Notes: a model not told the origin generated them from the sequence alone. A stretch of DNA of 50,395 nt from Bacillota bacterium (GCA_023401495.1 JAEXDU010000075.1:1-50395), one strand, 5' to 3'; shown: positions 34,357 to 42,740, counted from the first letter of the stretch. Made by a program: numbers and translations.

Positions 34357-35280
34357 TTATTCTTCTGTCTCGCCGTCGATTAACGCCTGTGCGGTTTCTT
34401 CGTCGGTGATGAGAATGTCCAGATATTTTCCGCGCAGCGCCGCACGGATGGCCTCCACCTTGTCGTGCCCGGCGGCTACGCCCACCACGTTGTCCAGCTG
34501 GCGCAGAGTGTCCAGCGGTGTACTGATCAGGCGGTCTTCGATTCCTGTATGAACCGGGTTGCCGTTTTTATCGATGAAATGGCTGAGCACGTCGCCGACT
34601 GCGCCGCGCATGGAAAGATAAAAGAAATCATTTTTGCTGACGATTCCGTTTGTTAGAATGGTCGCATTGTCGGCCATGCCGCCGATGCCGATCAGCGTCA
34701 TGGAGGCAAGGCGCACCATACGCATGATTTCGGTCACCGAGGGCTCCTGCATCATCGCTTTCACCATTTCGGGGGAAGAGACGAGCAGGGGGGCCGGCAA
34801 AAGATAAAGTTTCGCATTAAAAATGTGAGACTGTGTATTCGGCAGGTAATAATTGACGCCGCCGGTAAGCGAAACGACCGAAACGGGGAACTCGCTCAGT
34901 GTGGCCAGGTGGTTCAGCACGCGGCTGAGCGTATCGCCGTAGCCCATGTTGATGAACGAATGCTCGGTGATCCTGTCGCTTACGTACATCGAGGCCGCCT
35001 GCGCAATGGTCTTATTCACATCGGTAGCATCCGGCGGAGTGGGCACAATAAAAGTATCTTTCAGATTCCATGTTTCCGAAAGCTGGCGCTCCAGCTCCAT
35101 GCGCTGAACGCCGTCCTGGTGTATTTTAAACTGGATCACGCCGTCCTGCCGGGCCTTTTCCAACAATTTAATCACGCGCATGCGCGAGATTCCCAGCCGT
35201 TCCGAAATTTTCTGCTGGGTCATGTTTTCTACATAATAGTACCAGGCCGTTTTGACCACGAGAACATCTTCATAATTCAA
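34357..35280 (-). CDS. lsrR: LsrR-type repressor (SorC/DeoR family)
   Basis: A 307-residue regulator. Residues 10-50 form the helix-turn-helix (MTQQKISERLGISRMRVIKL) and the rest is the SorC sugar-phosphate-binding domain (VVSLTGGVNYYLPN, IGIGGMAD, GAVGDVLSHFID, GVAAGHDKVEAI). In the E. coli system, phospho-AI-2 releases LsrR from the lsr promoters. The frame opens at a GTG at 35289, but that GTG lies inside the GGAGGTG ribosome-binding site; TTG at 35280, 6 bases after it, is the better start. It is transcribed from the promoter at 35468-35496, which it probably controls. Confidence 0.92.
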   Translation of the reverse strand: MNYEDVLVVKTAWYYYVENMTQQKISERLGISRMRVIKLLEKARQDGVIQFKIHQDGVQRMELERQLSETWNLKDTFIVPTPPDATDVNKTIAQAASMYVSDRITEHSFINMGYGDTLSRVLNHLATLSEFPVSVVSLTGGVNYYLPNTQSHIFNAKLYLLPAPLLVSSPEMVKAMMQEPSVTEIMRMVRLASMTLIGIGGMADNATILTNGIVSKNDFFYLSMRGAVGDVLSHFIDKNGNPVHTGIEDRLISTPLDTLRQLDNVVGVAAGHDKVEAIRAALRGKYLDILITDEETAQALIDGETEE

Positions 35281-35422
35281 ATGAGGCACCTCCAGAGTTG
35301 GTTTCCTTTTCCTTTATTACATATCATACCATTCCCGGCGGGGGGAGCGTCAAGAGCCTCTCCCCCCGGGAGGAATTCCGGGATTGGCCCGCCCTGTGAG
35401 AAGTGGTATCACATCTGTACGC

Positions 35423-35464
35423 AATCGAAACAAATGTTATAATACAAATAATTTGTTTTCGATT
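35423..35464. promoter_or_regulatory. Inverted repeat, candidate LsrR operator
   Basis: AATCGAAACAAAT (35423-35435) and ATTTGTTTTCGATT (35451-35464) are complementary except for one extra A/T, separated by 15 bases. The pair covers the predicted lsrR transcription start (near 35461), so binding there would repress lsrR itself. Confidence 0.6.
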
Positions 35465-35467
35465 TCA

Positions 35468-35496
35468 AGTATATCAGCAAAATGTTTTGCTGTCAA
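35468..35496 (-). promoter_or_regulatory. Promoter of lsrR-lsrK-cupin
   Basis: Read leftward: TTGACA at 35496-35491, spacer 17, TATACT at 35473-35468. Near-consensus sigma-A. Confidence 0.85.
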
Positions 35497-35651
35497 TTGA
35501 TATTTTTTATTCGAACTAAAACTTTTTTAAACGGAAATATATGGAATCGATTCTGTGCGATTTGTTGTTCTTATTGCTTAAAATTAAAACGAATCTGCAA
35601 AAATAGAATGAATTTTATCTAATAAATTTCGTTTGTGAAAGAAAAATCCCG

Positions 35652-35680
35652 TTGACAATAGGGAAAAAATATCGTATGAT
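35652..35680 (+). promoter_or_regulatory. Promoter of lsrACDB
   Basis: TTGACA at 35652-35657, spacer 17, TATGAT at 35675-35680. The leader to lsrA is about 100 bases. Confidence 0.85.
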
Positions 35681-35785
35681 AAACACGCAAATAAAAATTC
35701 ACTTTAAAAACAATTGTATTGATTTCGGGCAAAACGGTTGTTTGTGAAGAAAGCTTATGAGTCTATGGTGTATGGAGGGGGAAAA

Positions 35786-37327
35786 ATGGCGCAATCCCAA
35801 ACGGAACGTTCCGGCCAATCTTTGCTGAGTGTTCGGGGAATCTGCAAAATGTTCAGCCTGAACCAGGTGCTCAAGGGAATCGACCTCGATATTCACCCCG
35901 GTGAGATTCTGGCCCTGATCGGCGGAAACGGAGCGGGAAAAAGCACCTTAATGAAAATCATTATGGGCATTTATCAGCCGGACCGGGGCGAAATTGAAAT
36001 CCAGGGCGAAAAAGTGTCGTTGACAAAGCCATCTGTCGCTCTGACGCACGGCATTTATATGGTGCCCCAGGAACCGATGCTTTTCCCCAACATGACGGTA
36101 GAAGAGAATATTCTCGTCGGCGTCGGGTTCGACGCATCCGGCGCGGAGCTGCGCAGGCGGCTGACGCAGCTGATGGACGACATCGGCTGGCATCTGGATC
36201 TGACCAGAAAGGCGAGCAGCCTTTCGATCGCCGAGCAGCAGCTGGTAGAAATTCTTCGCGGCCTGCTGCGCAATGCAGAGCTGCTGATCTTTGACGAGCC
36301 GACCAGCGCTTTGACCTTCGATGAGGTAGAGAGTTTATTCCGCTGTATCCGCGACCTGCAGAAAAAGGGAATCGGCATGATCTACATCACGCACCGCCTG
36401 ACGGAGGTGTTCGATATCGCCACCCACGTCGCGATCATGTGCGACGGCGTGATCACGCTGCACGGGCCGATCGGCGACTTTACCCGTGAGATGCTCGTTA
36501 AGGGGCTTCTGCCCCCCAACATGCAGGACCAGGAGATCAAAGGCAGCACCAGCACTGCTATGGTGGATTACAAGGATGCAAAGCCGATCCTTGAGCTGCA
36601 AAATTATTCGGGCTATGGGTTCCGCGGGATCAACCTGAAGATTTATCCCGGCGAGATTCTCGGTGTTGCGGGCGTAGTCGGCGCGGGACGCACCGAACTG
36701 GCCACAACGATTTTTGGTAAGGACAAGGTTTTGGGCGGCAAAGCAATTCTGGATGGCAGGGACATCACGGGGCTTTCCACGAAGAAAGTTCTGGAGGCCG
36801 GCGTGAATTATGTTCCCGAAGACCGGCACCTGAACGGGCTGTTCAAAATCAGCGACGTCGCGGCCAATACCACCTCTGCGATTCTGAACCGCATGATGAT
36901 GGGCAAGGTTTTCCTCAACCGCAAGGCGGAGCATGATCTGACGCAGGAATATGTGGAGCATTTCCGCATTAAGGTAACGGGGCAGGATCAGCTGACCGGC
37001 AGTCTTTCCGGCGGCAACCAGCAGAAGGTGGTTATCGCAAGAGCGCTTTCCACGGGGCCGAAGCTGGTGATTCTGGATGAGCCGACCCGCGGCATCGACG
37101 CCGTGGCGCGCGGCGAGGTCTATTCCATCATCCACCAGCTCAAGGAGCAGGGGGTGGCGGTGATGCTGATTTCTTCTGATATGGAGGAGATCGTCGAGCT
37201 GTCTGACCGCGCGGTGACGGTGTACCAGGGACGAATCAACGGCGAGTTCCAAAAAGAAGAAATCAATCAGGATAATCTGATGGCCGCCGCGTTTGACGTG
37301 ATTTCGGGAGAGCAGGTGGTTTCATGA
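35786..37327 (+). CDS. lsrA: AI-2 import ATP-binding protein LsrA
   Basis: A 513-residue protein with two ABC ATPase domains, as in sugar importers of the CUT2 class. Domain 1 (about 12-245) has Walker A GGNGAGKS (about 51), signature LSIAEQQ and Walker B LLIFDEPT. Domain 2 (about 255-505) has a degenerate first nucleotide motif GVVGAGRTE, signature LSGGNQQK and VILDEPTRGID. It energises AI-2 uptake through LsrC/LsrD. ATG 35786 has GGAGGGGG upstream; an open frame from 35738 lacks a site. The stop overlaps the lsrC start. Confidence 0.93.
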   Translation: MAQSQTERSGQSLLSVRGICKMFSLNQVLKGIDLDIHPGEILALIGGNGAGKSTLMKIIMGIYQPDRGEIEIQGEKVSLTKPSVALTHGIYMVPQEPMLFPNMTVEENILVGVGFDASGAELRRRLTQLMDDIGWHLDLTRKASSLSIAEQQLVEILRGLLRNAELLIFDEPTSALTFDEVESLFRCIRDLQKKGIGMIYITHRLTEVFDIATHVAIMCDGVITLHGPIGDFTREMLVKGLLPPNMQDQEIKGSTSTAMVDYKDAKPILELQNYSGYGFRGINLKIYPGEILGVAGVVGAGRTELATTIFGKDKVLGGKAILDGRDITGLSTKKVLEAGVNYVPEDRHLNGLFKISDVAANTTSAILNRMMMGKVFLNRKAEHDLTQEYVEHFRIKVTGQDQLTGSLSGGNQQKVVIARALSTGPKLVILDEPTRGIDAVARGEVYSIIHQLKEQGVAVMLISSDMEEIVELSDRAVTVYQGRINGEFQKEEINQDNLMAAAFDVISGEQVVS

Positions 37328-38349
37328 CGCTGTTGAAAAAAGTGGGCAAGGTAAGAGAAATCAGCAGCCTTTTCTTTCTGATTTTTCTGTTTGGTCTGGT
37401 GGGTCTCGTCAACAGCGACTTTCTGACACCCACGAGCCTGTTCAACTGCTTTAACGACAGCGTGGTGTTCACCATGCTGGCTGTGGGAATCGCCTTCGTC
37501 ATCCTGACCGGCGAGATCGACGTTTCCATCGGCGCCACGCTCGGGCTTTCCGCGGCGGTCGCTTCCACGATCCTGCGCGACGGCGGCAGCGGGATCGTCG
37601 CTGTTCTGGCGGCGGTGCTGGTGGGTTGCCTGGTCGGCCTCTTCAACGGCTTTGGAATTGCGAAGCTGGGCATTCCCTCTTTGATCTTTACTCTCGGCAC
37701 CAACGGTTTGGTGCGCGGTCTGGTTTATGTATATACCGGCGGTGCGTGGGTAGAAAACCTGCCTGCCGGATTTACCAGGATGGCGAACATAAAGCTCATC
37801 GGCGAGCTGACCACCTTTTACGCGGCGGCGCTGGTGCTGGTGATCTCCGCACATCTGATCTTGACCAAAACACGGCGCGGCAAATATTTCATCACAGTCG
37901 GCGATAACCCGGCGGGCGCAACAATGGTCGGTATTCCGACCATGCAGACCAAGATCATGGCCTATGTGCTGTGCGGCCTGTTTGCTTCGGTGGCCGGTGT
38001 GCTGTACTCCTCGCGCATCGGTTTTATAACCCCCACGGCGGGCAGCGGCTACGAGATGAAAGCCATCGCGGCCTGCGTGCTGGGCGGCGTCAGCCTTTCC
38101 GGCGGCCTCGGCAGTCTGATCGGCGCGTCCATCGGCGCGGTGATCATGTCTTCCATCAGCCGTATTCTGGTGTTCCTCGGCTTCTCCTCCGATTATGACA
38201 ATACCATCACCGGTATTCTTTTGATCGTGATCGTGGTCGTCGACGCGGTGGCGCAGAACCGTGCCGCTGTCAAAACCCGGCATGCGCGTCTGGCCTCACG
38301 GTCCGGCCCGCTGGAAGAGGAACCCGGGGATAGGAGGGCTGCATCATGA
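37324..38349 (+). CDS. lsrC: AI-2 import permease LsrC
   Basis: A 341-residue inner-membrane permease of the RbsC/LsrC type with about 9-10 hydrophobic helices. It carries the family motif GEIDVSIGATLGLSAAV (about 60-76) and, near the C-terminal third, AIAACVLGGVSLSGGLGSLIGA, the loop that couples with the ATPase. The ATGA overlap with lsrA and again with lsrD shows translational coupling. It forms a heterodimer channel with LsrD. Confidence 0.92.
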   Translation: MTLLKKVGKVREISSLFFLIFLFGLVGLVNSDFLTPTSLFNCFNDSVVFTMLAVGIAFVILTGEIDVSIGATLGLSAAVASTILRDGGSGIVAVLAAVLVGCLVGLFNGFGIAKLGIPSLIFTLGTNGLVRGLVYVYTGGAWVENLPAGFTRMANIKLIGELTTFYAAALVLVISAHLILTKTRRGKYFITVGDNPAGATMVGIPTMQTKIMAYVLCGLFASVAGVLYSSRIGFITPTAGSGYEMKAIAACVLGGVSLSGGLGSLIGASIGAVIMSSISRILVFLGFSSDYDNTITGILLIVIVVVDAVAQNRAAVKTRHARLASRSGPLEEEPGDRRAAS

Positions 38350-39380
38350 AACAAAGCTTGTTTGGACGTCTTGGCCAGAAAGCGAAAAGCTGGGAATTTG
38401 TCCTGCTGTTGATTCTGATTCTGGAGTTTATCATCTTCGGCGCGAAAAATCCCAAATTTTTGATGCCGAACGTCCTTTTGGGCAGCATCAACGATATTAT
38501 TTCCATCTGCATTATTTCTCTGTTCGTCACGTTTGTCATGATCACGGGCGGCATCGATATTCAGGTGGCTTCCATTGTGGGCCTTACGTCTATAGTGGTA
38601 GGCGTTACCTGGCAGGATTTTGGTGTGAATATCTGGGCAGCCTGTATCATCGCCATCATTGCCGCCGCTCTGTGCGGTGCGCTTTCCGGATTCTTTGTGG
38701 CGTACTGCGGCGTGCAGCCCATGGTGGTTACGCTCGGCGGCAGCTTCCTTTACAGCGGCATTGCCCTTTTGATCTCGAAGCTTTCCGCTACGCAGAGCTA
38801 TAAAGGCATCAGCGGTTTCCCCGACGGCTTTACCCAGATCGCTTCGTTTAAGCTGTTCGGCGTGATTCCGAGTCAGGTATTGATTTTTGCGGGTCTTACG
38901 GTGATTGCGTATTTGCTGCTTCACCGGTCAAAATATGGCCGTAAGGTATTCCTCATCGGCATCAACCCCAGAGCCGCGGAATACTCCGGCCTCAACAGCC
39001 GCCTGATCATCCTGAGCACCTATGTGCTTTCTGCGATCAGCGCCGCGATCGCCGGCATTGTACTTACGTCGTATCTGGGTACGGCCAAAAGCGACATCGG
39101 CATGACGTTCACCCTGCCGATCATTACCGCAGTCGTGCTGGGCGGTACTCTCAGCACCGGCGGCAGGGGCAGCGTGATCGGCACCGCGCTGGCCGCGCTG
39201 GTCATCGGCATCCTGCGCTTCGGCCTGCCGCTGTGCTTCAAGATCAATACGCAGTATCTCGATATTCCTGTGGGGCTCCTGCTGCTGATCGTGATCACCG
39301 GCCGTGCGCTTTCCGCCAATCCCAAGGTCATCAAGCTGATGGCCGGCAGATTTCCCCGCCTATCGGGGCTGAAGAGTTGA
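38346..39380 (+). CDS. lsrD: AI-2 import permease LsrD
   Basis: A 344-residue permease, paralogue of LsrC, with MITGGIDIQVASIVGLTSIV (about 61-80) and the coupling-loop region ITAVVLGGTLSTGGRGSVIG (about 258-277). Assignment as LsrD and not LsrC follows gene order (A-C-D-B as in enteric lsr operons). It overlaps lsrC by 4 bases and precedes lsrB by 72. Confidence 0.9.
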   Translation: MKQSLFGRLGQKAKSWEFVLLLILILEFIIFGAKNPKFLMPNVLLGSINDIISICIISLFVTFVMITGGIDIQVASIVGLTSIVVGVTWQDFGVNIWAACIIAIIAAALCGALSGFFVAYCGVQPMVVTLGGSFLYSGIALLISKLSATQSYKGISGFPDGFTQIASFKLFGVIPSQVLIFAGLTVIAYLLLHRSKYGRKVFLIGINPRAAEYSGLNSRLIILSTYVLSAISAAIAGIVLTSYLGTAKSDIGMTFTLPIITAVVLGGTLSTGGRGSVIGTALAALVIGILRFGLPLCFKINTQYLDIPVGLLLLIVITGRALSANPKVIKLMAGRFPRLSGLKS

Positions 39381-39452
39381 GTGTTCCTTTTTATTCCGGT
39401 GCGTTTTGGCAATTATAAGCCATGCAAATAAAAAATTAGGAGGCTCTTTTTT

Positions 39453-40586
39453 ATGAAAAAGGTACTTGCATTTGTCCTTGCGGCGGCAATGGCGTCGTTA
39501 CCGCTCGCGGGCTGCGGCAGCAGCGAGAAACCTGCTGCGTCCAGCGGGGCGCCCGCTTCTCAGGCATCGTCCACCGCAGATTCCGGAACCAAAAGTGTGG
39601 AAGGAAAAACAGTGGTGTTTATCCCGAAGCTGACCGGCAACGCGTTCTTCGAGTCCGCAAACGCCGGCGCACAGAAATACTCCAAGGATTGGGGCTTTAC
39701 CGTCAGCTATCAGGGCAGCCCGAGTGCCGCTGTTGCTGATCAGGTACAGGTCGTGAACAACGCCATTGCCAGCGGAGCGGATGCCATCTGCATTTCTTCT
39801 GTCGATGCCACCGGTCTCGATTCCGTACTGAAAAAGGCGAAGGATGCCGGCATCACCGTAGCGACATGGGACTCCGACGTTTCTTCCGACGCCCGTACGC
39901 TGATGGTTTCTCAGGGTACACCTGATATCCTCGGCAAAATGCTGGTTGACATGGGCGCCGATTCTCTGACCAAGAGAGGCAAGGATGTCAAGAAAGACGC
40001 GATCAAGTATTGCTGGCACTATTCTCAGGCGACTGTGGCCGACCAGAACTCCTGGCAGGTAGCAGGCGAAGCTTACATTAAAGAGAACTATCCCAACTGG
40101 GAAAACGTAGCTCCCAGCAACTACTATTCCGAGCAGGATGCGGAAAAGGCCGTTTCCATCGGTTCCTCCATCCTCGAAGCGCACAAGGATATCGACCTGA
40201 TCATCTGCAACGACTCCACCGCTCTGCCCGGCCAGCTGAAGGCTGCTCAGAACAAGGGTCTGACCAAGGATAAAGTGACGATCACCGGTTTTGCTTCCCC
40301 GAACTCCATCCGTGACTATGCAAAAGCAAATGTCATTGAGCAGTGGGGCCTGTGGGATTGCGGAATCCAGGGCGCGATGGGCTGCTACCTGGCTGCTTAC
40401 CTGGCCGCCGGCAACACCGTTAAGGTGGGCGACACCATCGATATCCCGAACATCGGCAAAGTAGAAGTGCAGCCCAACGACAGCCTGGTATCCGGTGCAA
40501 AAACCGGCGATGCCGACAACGGCGTAGTTCTGCTGCCAGAGCGCGTGGTATTTACCACCGCCAACGTGGACAATTACAACTTCTAA
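39453..40586 (+). CDS. lsrB: AI-2-binding lipoprotein LsrB
   Basis: A 377-residue periplasmic-binding-protein type I protein. The N-terminus is a lipoprotein signal with lipobox LAGC (Cys21), followed by a Ser/Ala linker (22-50) as in Gram-positive binding lipoproteins. The mature part starts KTVVFIPKLTGNAFFESAN, close to LsrB and RbsB proteins, with SSVDATGLDSVLKKA and ATWDSDV near the ligand cleft. It captures AI-2 outside the membrane and delivers it to LsrCD. AGGAGG precedes the ATG. A strong hairpin terminator lies between it and lsrF. Confidence 0.92.
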   Translation: MKKVLAFVLAAAMASLPLAGCGSSEKPAASSGAPASQASSTADSGTKSVEGKTVVFIPKLTGNAFFESANAGAQKYSKDWGFTVSYQGSPSAAVADQVQVVNNAIASGADAICISSVDATGLDSVLKKAKDAGITVATWDSDVSSDARTLMVSQGTPDILGKMLVDMGADSLTKRGKDVKKDAIKYCWHYSQATVADQNSWQVAGEAYIKENYPNWENVAPSNYYSEQDAEKAVSIGSSILEAHKDIDLIICNDSTALPGQLKAAQNKGLTKDKVTITGFASPNSIRDYAKANVIEQWGLWDCGIQGAMGCYLAAYLAAGNTVKVGDTIDIPNIGKVEVQPNDSLVSGAKTGDADNGVVLLPERVVFTTANVDNYNF

Positions 40587-40661
40587 ACAACCGGGTTTCG
40601 GTTCCCGGCCCGGCGAATGAATGGAAGACGGTAATGTAACTGCGAGTTTTCCGTCAACAGT

Positions 40662-40721
40662 GAAGTCAGGACTGTTGTTCCTCCCCGCCTGCGGGGAGGA
40701 ACAACAGAGACTTCGCTTTTT
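40662..40721 (+). terminator. Terminator between lsrB and lsrF
   Basis: A long hairpin: GAAGTC (40662-40667) with GACTTC (40709-40714), a 4-base and 1-base internal loop, then a 16-17-bp GC-rich stem (40672-40688 with 40691-40707), followed by GCTTTTT. It probably reduces or uncouples lsrF expression. Confidence 0.8.
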
Positions 40722-40775
40722 GATCGAAGATTCGTGTTCTTTCAGACTTTTAATGGATAAAGGAGATCAATGATT

Positions 40776-41657
40776 ATGGCTGACAAAGACGGCAACAAAG
40801 TTGCAAAGGATTATCATGTGGAAGTGCCTTTCGCCAATCAGGGCGGTTTTCATGTGAAAGGCTCAAACAGTTTGGATTGGGGTATGAAAAAGCATCTGGG
40901 CAATATTTTCGACTCCAAAAGCGGAAACACGGTGATGTTCGCCTTTGACCATGGCTATTTCATGGGCTCCACCGCCGGCCTGGAACGACTGGACCTGCTG
41001 ATTCCCGAGCTTTTGCCCTATGTGGATGTGCTGATGGGCACACGCGGTGCGCTGCGCACGTGCGTTCCCCCGGAGTGCCGCAAGGCGATTGCGCTGCGCA
41101 CGACTTCCGGTTCCTCCATGCTCAACGACGATCTTTCTCACGAAGTGATTGCCGTGGACATCGAGGACTGCATCCGCATGAACGCGGACTGCATGGCTGT
41201 GCAGACTTTCGTCGGCGCGGACGGACAGCTCTCCAGCCTGGACAATTTGTCCCGTACCATCAATGCGGGCCTGCGCTACGGCATCCCCACCATGGGCGTT
41301 GTCGCGGTGGGCAAGCAGATGGAGCGGACCGACCGGTTCTTTAAGCTGGCGACCCGCCTTTTGGCAGAGCTGGGAGCAAACATCATCAAAACGTATTACT
41401 GCGAGAACTTTGAAGAGATCGTTTCGGCCTGCCCGGTTCCGATCGTAGTCGCGGGCGGTAAGAAGCTGCCGGAGGACGAGGCTCTGACGCTGGCGTATCG
41501 TTCGATCAGCGAGGGCGCGCGCGGCCTGGATATGGGACGCAACATCTTCCAGAGCGAGAATCCCACTGCTATGGCAGAAGCGGTCGGCAAGATCGTACAC
41601 CATGGCTTTACAGACAAACAGGCTTTCGAGTTCTATCAGGACGCGATCCATCAGTAA
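40776..41657 (+). CDS. lsrF: LsrF, 3-hydroxy-2,4-pentadione-5-phosphate thiolase
   Basis: A 293-residue class I aldolase-like protein that transfers the acetyl group of processed phospho-AI-2 to CoA. SGNTVMFAFDHGYFMG, LMGTRGALRTCVPP and ELGANIIKTYYCENF (with the Schiff-base Lys region IIKTYY) and VAGGKKLPEDEAL closely follow E. coli LsrF. The frame also starts 6 bases earlier at 40770, where the AGGAG spacing is 4; the 40776 start gives MADKDG, similar to the E. coli N-terminus MADLDD. It is last of the rightward lsr genes, behind a terminator. Confidence 0.93.
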   Translation: MADKDGNKVAKDYHVEVPFANQGGFHVKGSNSLDWGMKKHLGNIFDSKSGNTVMFAFDHGYFMGSTAGLERLDLLIPELLPYVDVLMGTRGALRTCVPPECRKAIALRTTSGSSMLNDDLSHEVIAVDIEDCIRMNADCMAVQTFVGADGQLSSLDNLSRTINAGLRYGIPTMGVVAVGKQMERTDRFFKLATRLLAELGANIIKTYYCENFEEIVSACPVPIVVAGGKKLPEDEALTLAYRSISEGARGLDMGRNIFQSENPTAMAEAVGKIVHHGFTDKQAFEFYQDAIHQ

Positions 41658-41666
41658 AAACAGTAT

Positions 41667-41704
41667 TTTCTCCTAGTCGTCGGATTCGGCGGCTAGGAGA
41701 AAAA
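41667..41704. repeat. Hairpin without T tail after lsrF
   Basis: TTTTCTCCTAG (41667-41677) pairs with CTAGGAGAAAA (41693-41704) around a GC-rich apex. It lacks a T run on either strand, so it may stabilise the lsrF mRNA end. Confidence 0.5.
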
Positions 41705-41720
41705 CACGACGAAGCCGTAT

Positions 41721-41755
41721 GCCCTTATCCTGTTTTGGATAGGGGCTTTCGGTGT
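41721..41755 (+). terminator. Probable terminator before the HPr-like gene
   Basis: GCCCTTATCC and GGATAGGGGC form a 10-bp stem with one G-T pair and a TGTTTT loop, then TTTCGGTGTTTT. Confidence 0.5.
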
Positions 41756-41784
41756 TTTCCATACCGTAAGATGGGGTGAAATAT

Positions 41785-42015
41785 ATGATTGAGAAGAAAA
41801 AATTCCATACCATTGAAGAACTTCAGCGGCTCCAGTATTTTGCAACAAAGTGCTCTTGCGACGTGGGCCTGCATTCTCTGGACGGCAGCATCATCGTCGA
41901 CGCAAAAAGCTACATCGGCATTTATGCGCTGAATTTTAAGGAGCCGATTTTGGTTGTGAGCGAATCCAAGGAATTCTTTGATATGATTGAGGGCATCGGC
42001 GAAACCTTGGAATAA
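41785..42015 (+). CDS. HPr-like protein without active-site histidine
   Basis: A 76-residue protein of HPr fold. The second half, DGSIIVDAKSYIGIYALNF, matches HPr around the regulatory Ser46 (KSIMGVMSL in Bacillus HPr; here Ser42). The first half lacks the GIHARPA active site: the equivalent stretch is FHTIEELQRLQYFATKC, with no His/Arg pair in place. It therefore cannot carry phosphate in the PTS but could keep a regulatory role like Crh; similar His-less HPr-like proteins occur in many Clostridia. ATG 41785 has GGGGTGA 6 bases upstream; a GTG 9 bases earlier is less well placed. Its position after lsrF is notable, since HPr binds LsrK in E. coli. Confidence 0.75.
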   Translation: MIEKKKFHTIEELQRLQYFATKCSCDVGLHSLDGSIIVDAKSYIGIYALNFKEPILVVSESKEFFDMIEGIGETLE

Positions 42016-42359
42016 ACAGGCTGAGCCTGCACATAGATCGTAGAGAAAGATTCTCCTTACAGGATAATGAAGAATTTTAGCAAGATTCCCTGACTGGAAA
42101 TTTCTGCTGGCGCAGGATATGTCCCTCATGCCTCCTGTTTTCACGCGGAGAACCTTTCGCCAGACTACCGCAAAAACATCTGCGCGCTGACGAGAGCGCT
42201 CTGAAAATGCCCGCCGACAGACGGGACCATAAGACTTATTTTCCGATGAAACTCGGAGAGTGGGCATTTTCATTGGAGCGCCTTACAGACAGCTTTCGTT
42301 CACACAATCGGGGGCCGTTCCCCAAACGGATTCCAAAGGTGTCCTTTGGCGAGCCTTTG

Positions 42360-42387
42360 CTTACTTTCGCCTCGTAGCGAAAGTAAG
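42360..42387. repeat. 11-bp perfect inverted repeat
   Basis: CTTACTTTCGC (42360-42370) and GCGAAAGTAAG (42377-42387) around CTCGTA. No T tail, so not a terminator. Confidence 0.7.
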
Positions 42388-42425
42388 TGCCCGCCCCGGC
42401 ACGAGGGGCAAGCCCTGCGCCAGCA

Positions 42426-42608
42426 GGCAAGCTGCGCCTGTACGTACACCACAGGAAACCTGCAGAAAAAACAGCTCATTCGGTCGCGAACGAAAAACTT
42501 TCGCCGGATGAAGCAGAAAGCCCATTGAGGTTTTTTTGAGTGCTGTTCCGCGATTCGGTTGCAGGCTGCGCCTGCATGTTCATCGCGGGAAAGCACAGAA
42601 AAAATAGG
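42426..42608. repeat. Imperfect direct repeat, two copies
   Basis: Copy 1 (42426-42474) and copy 2 (42560-42608) share GCTGCGCCTG, then similar bases, GGAAA and AGAAAAAA-AG in the same order, about 134 bases apart. Confidence 0.55.
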
Positions 42609-42613
42609 AATGA

Positions 42614-42661
42614 AAAAGGGAGCGTATCCCTCGGTTTGATCTTTGGATGCGCTCCTTTTCT
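42614..42661 (+). terminator. Terminator-like hairpin upstream of the Xre gene
   Basis: GGGAGCGTATCC and GGATGCGCTCC pair with G-T wobbles over a 16-base loop, followed by TTTTCTT. Confidence 0.55.
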
Positions 42662-42740
42662 TGCGTGTTGTATGGAAGGCTGTTTTAGTATATAATTTGC
42701 TCCATGACGATCAGTAAATGTCATGAGTGGGTGAGATGCT

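Larger units (their letters stand above)
35281..35785. promoter_or_regulatory. Divergent lsr control region, 505 bases
   Basis: An AT-rich region with a leftward and a rightward promoter, a 13/14-bp inverted repeat at 35423-35464, and direct repeats of TTTGTGAA (35632-35639 and 35742-35749 approximately). The segment 35340-35400 next to lsrR is GC-rich with a CCCCCCGGGAGG-type dyad. No gene is seen. Confidence 0.7.
42016..42740. other. Repeat-bearing intergenic region, 725 bases
   Basis: No gene is supported. The region holds a perfect 11-bp hairpin (42360-42387, CTTACTTTCGC arms), an imperfect direct repeat of about 48 bases (42426-42474 and 42560-42608) and a terminator-like hairpin (42614-42661). 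Short open frames overlap the repeats and lack ribosome-binding sites. Confidence 0.6.

Noticed and set aside
42260..42528. Short overlapping open frames in the repeat region
   Set aside because: They lack ribosome-binding sites and arise from the repeats; similar frames occur on both strands.
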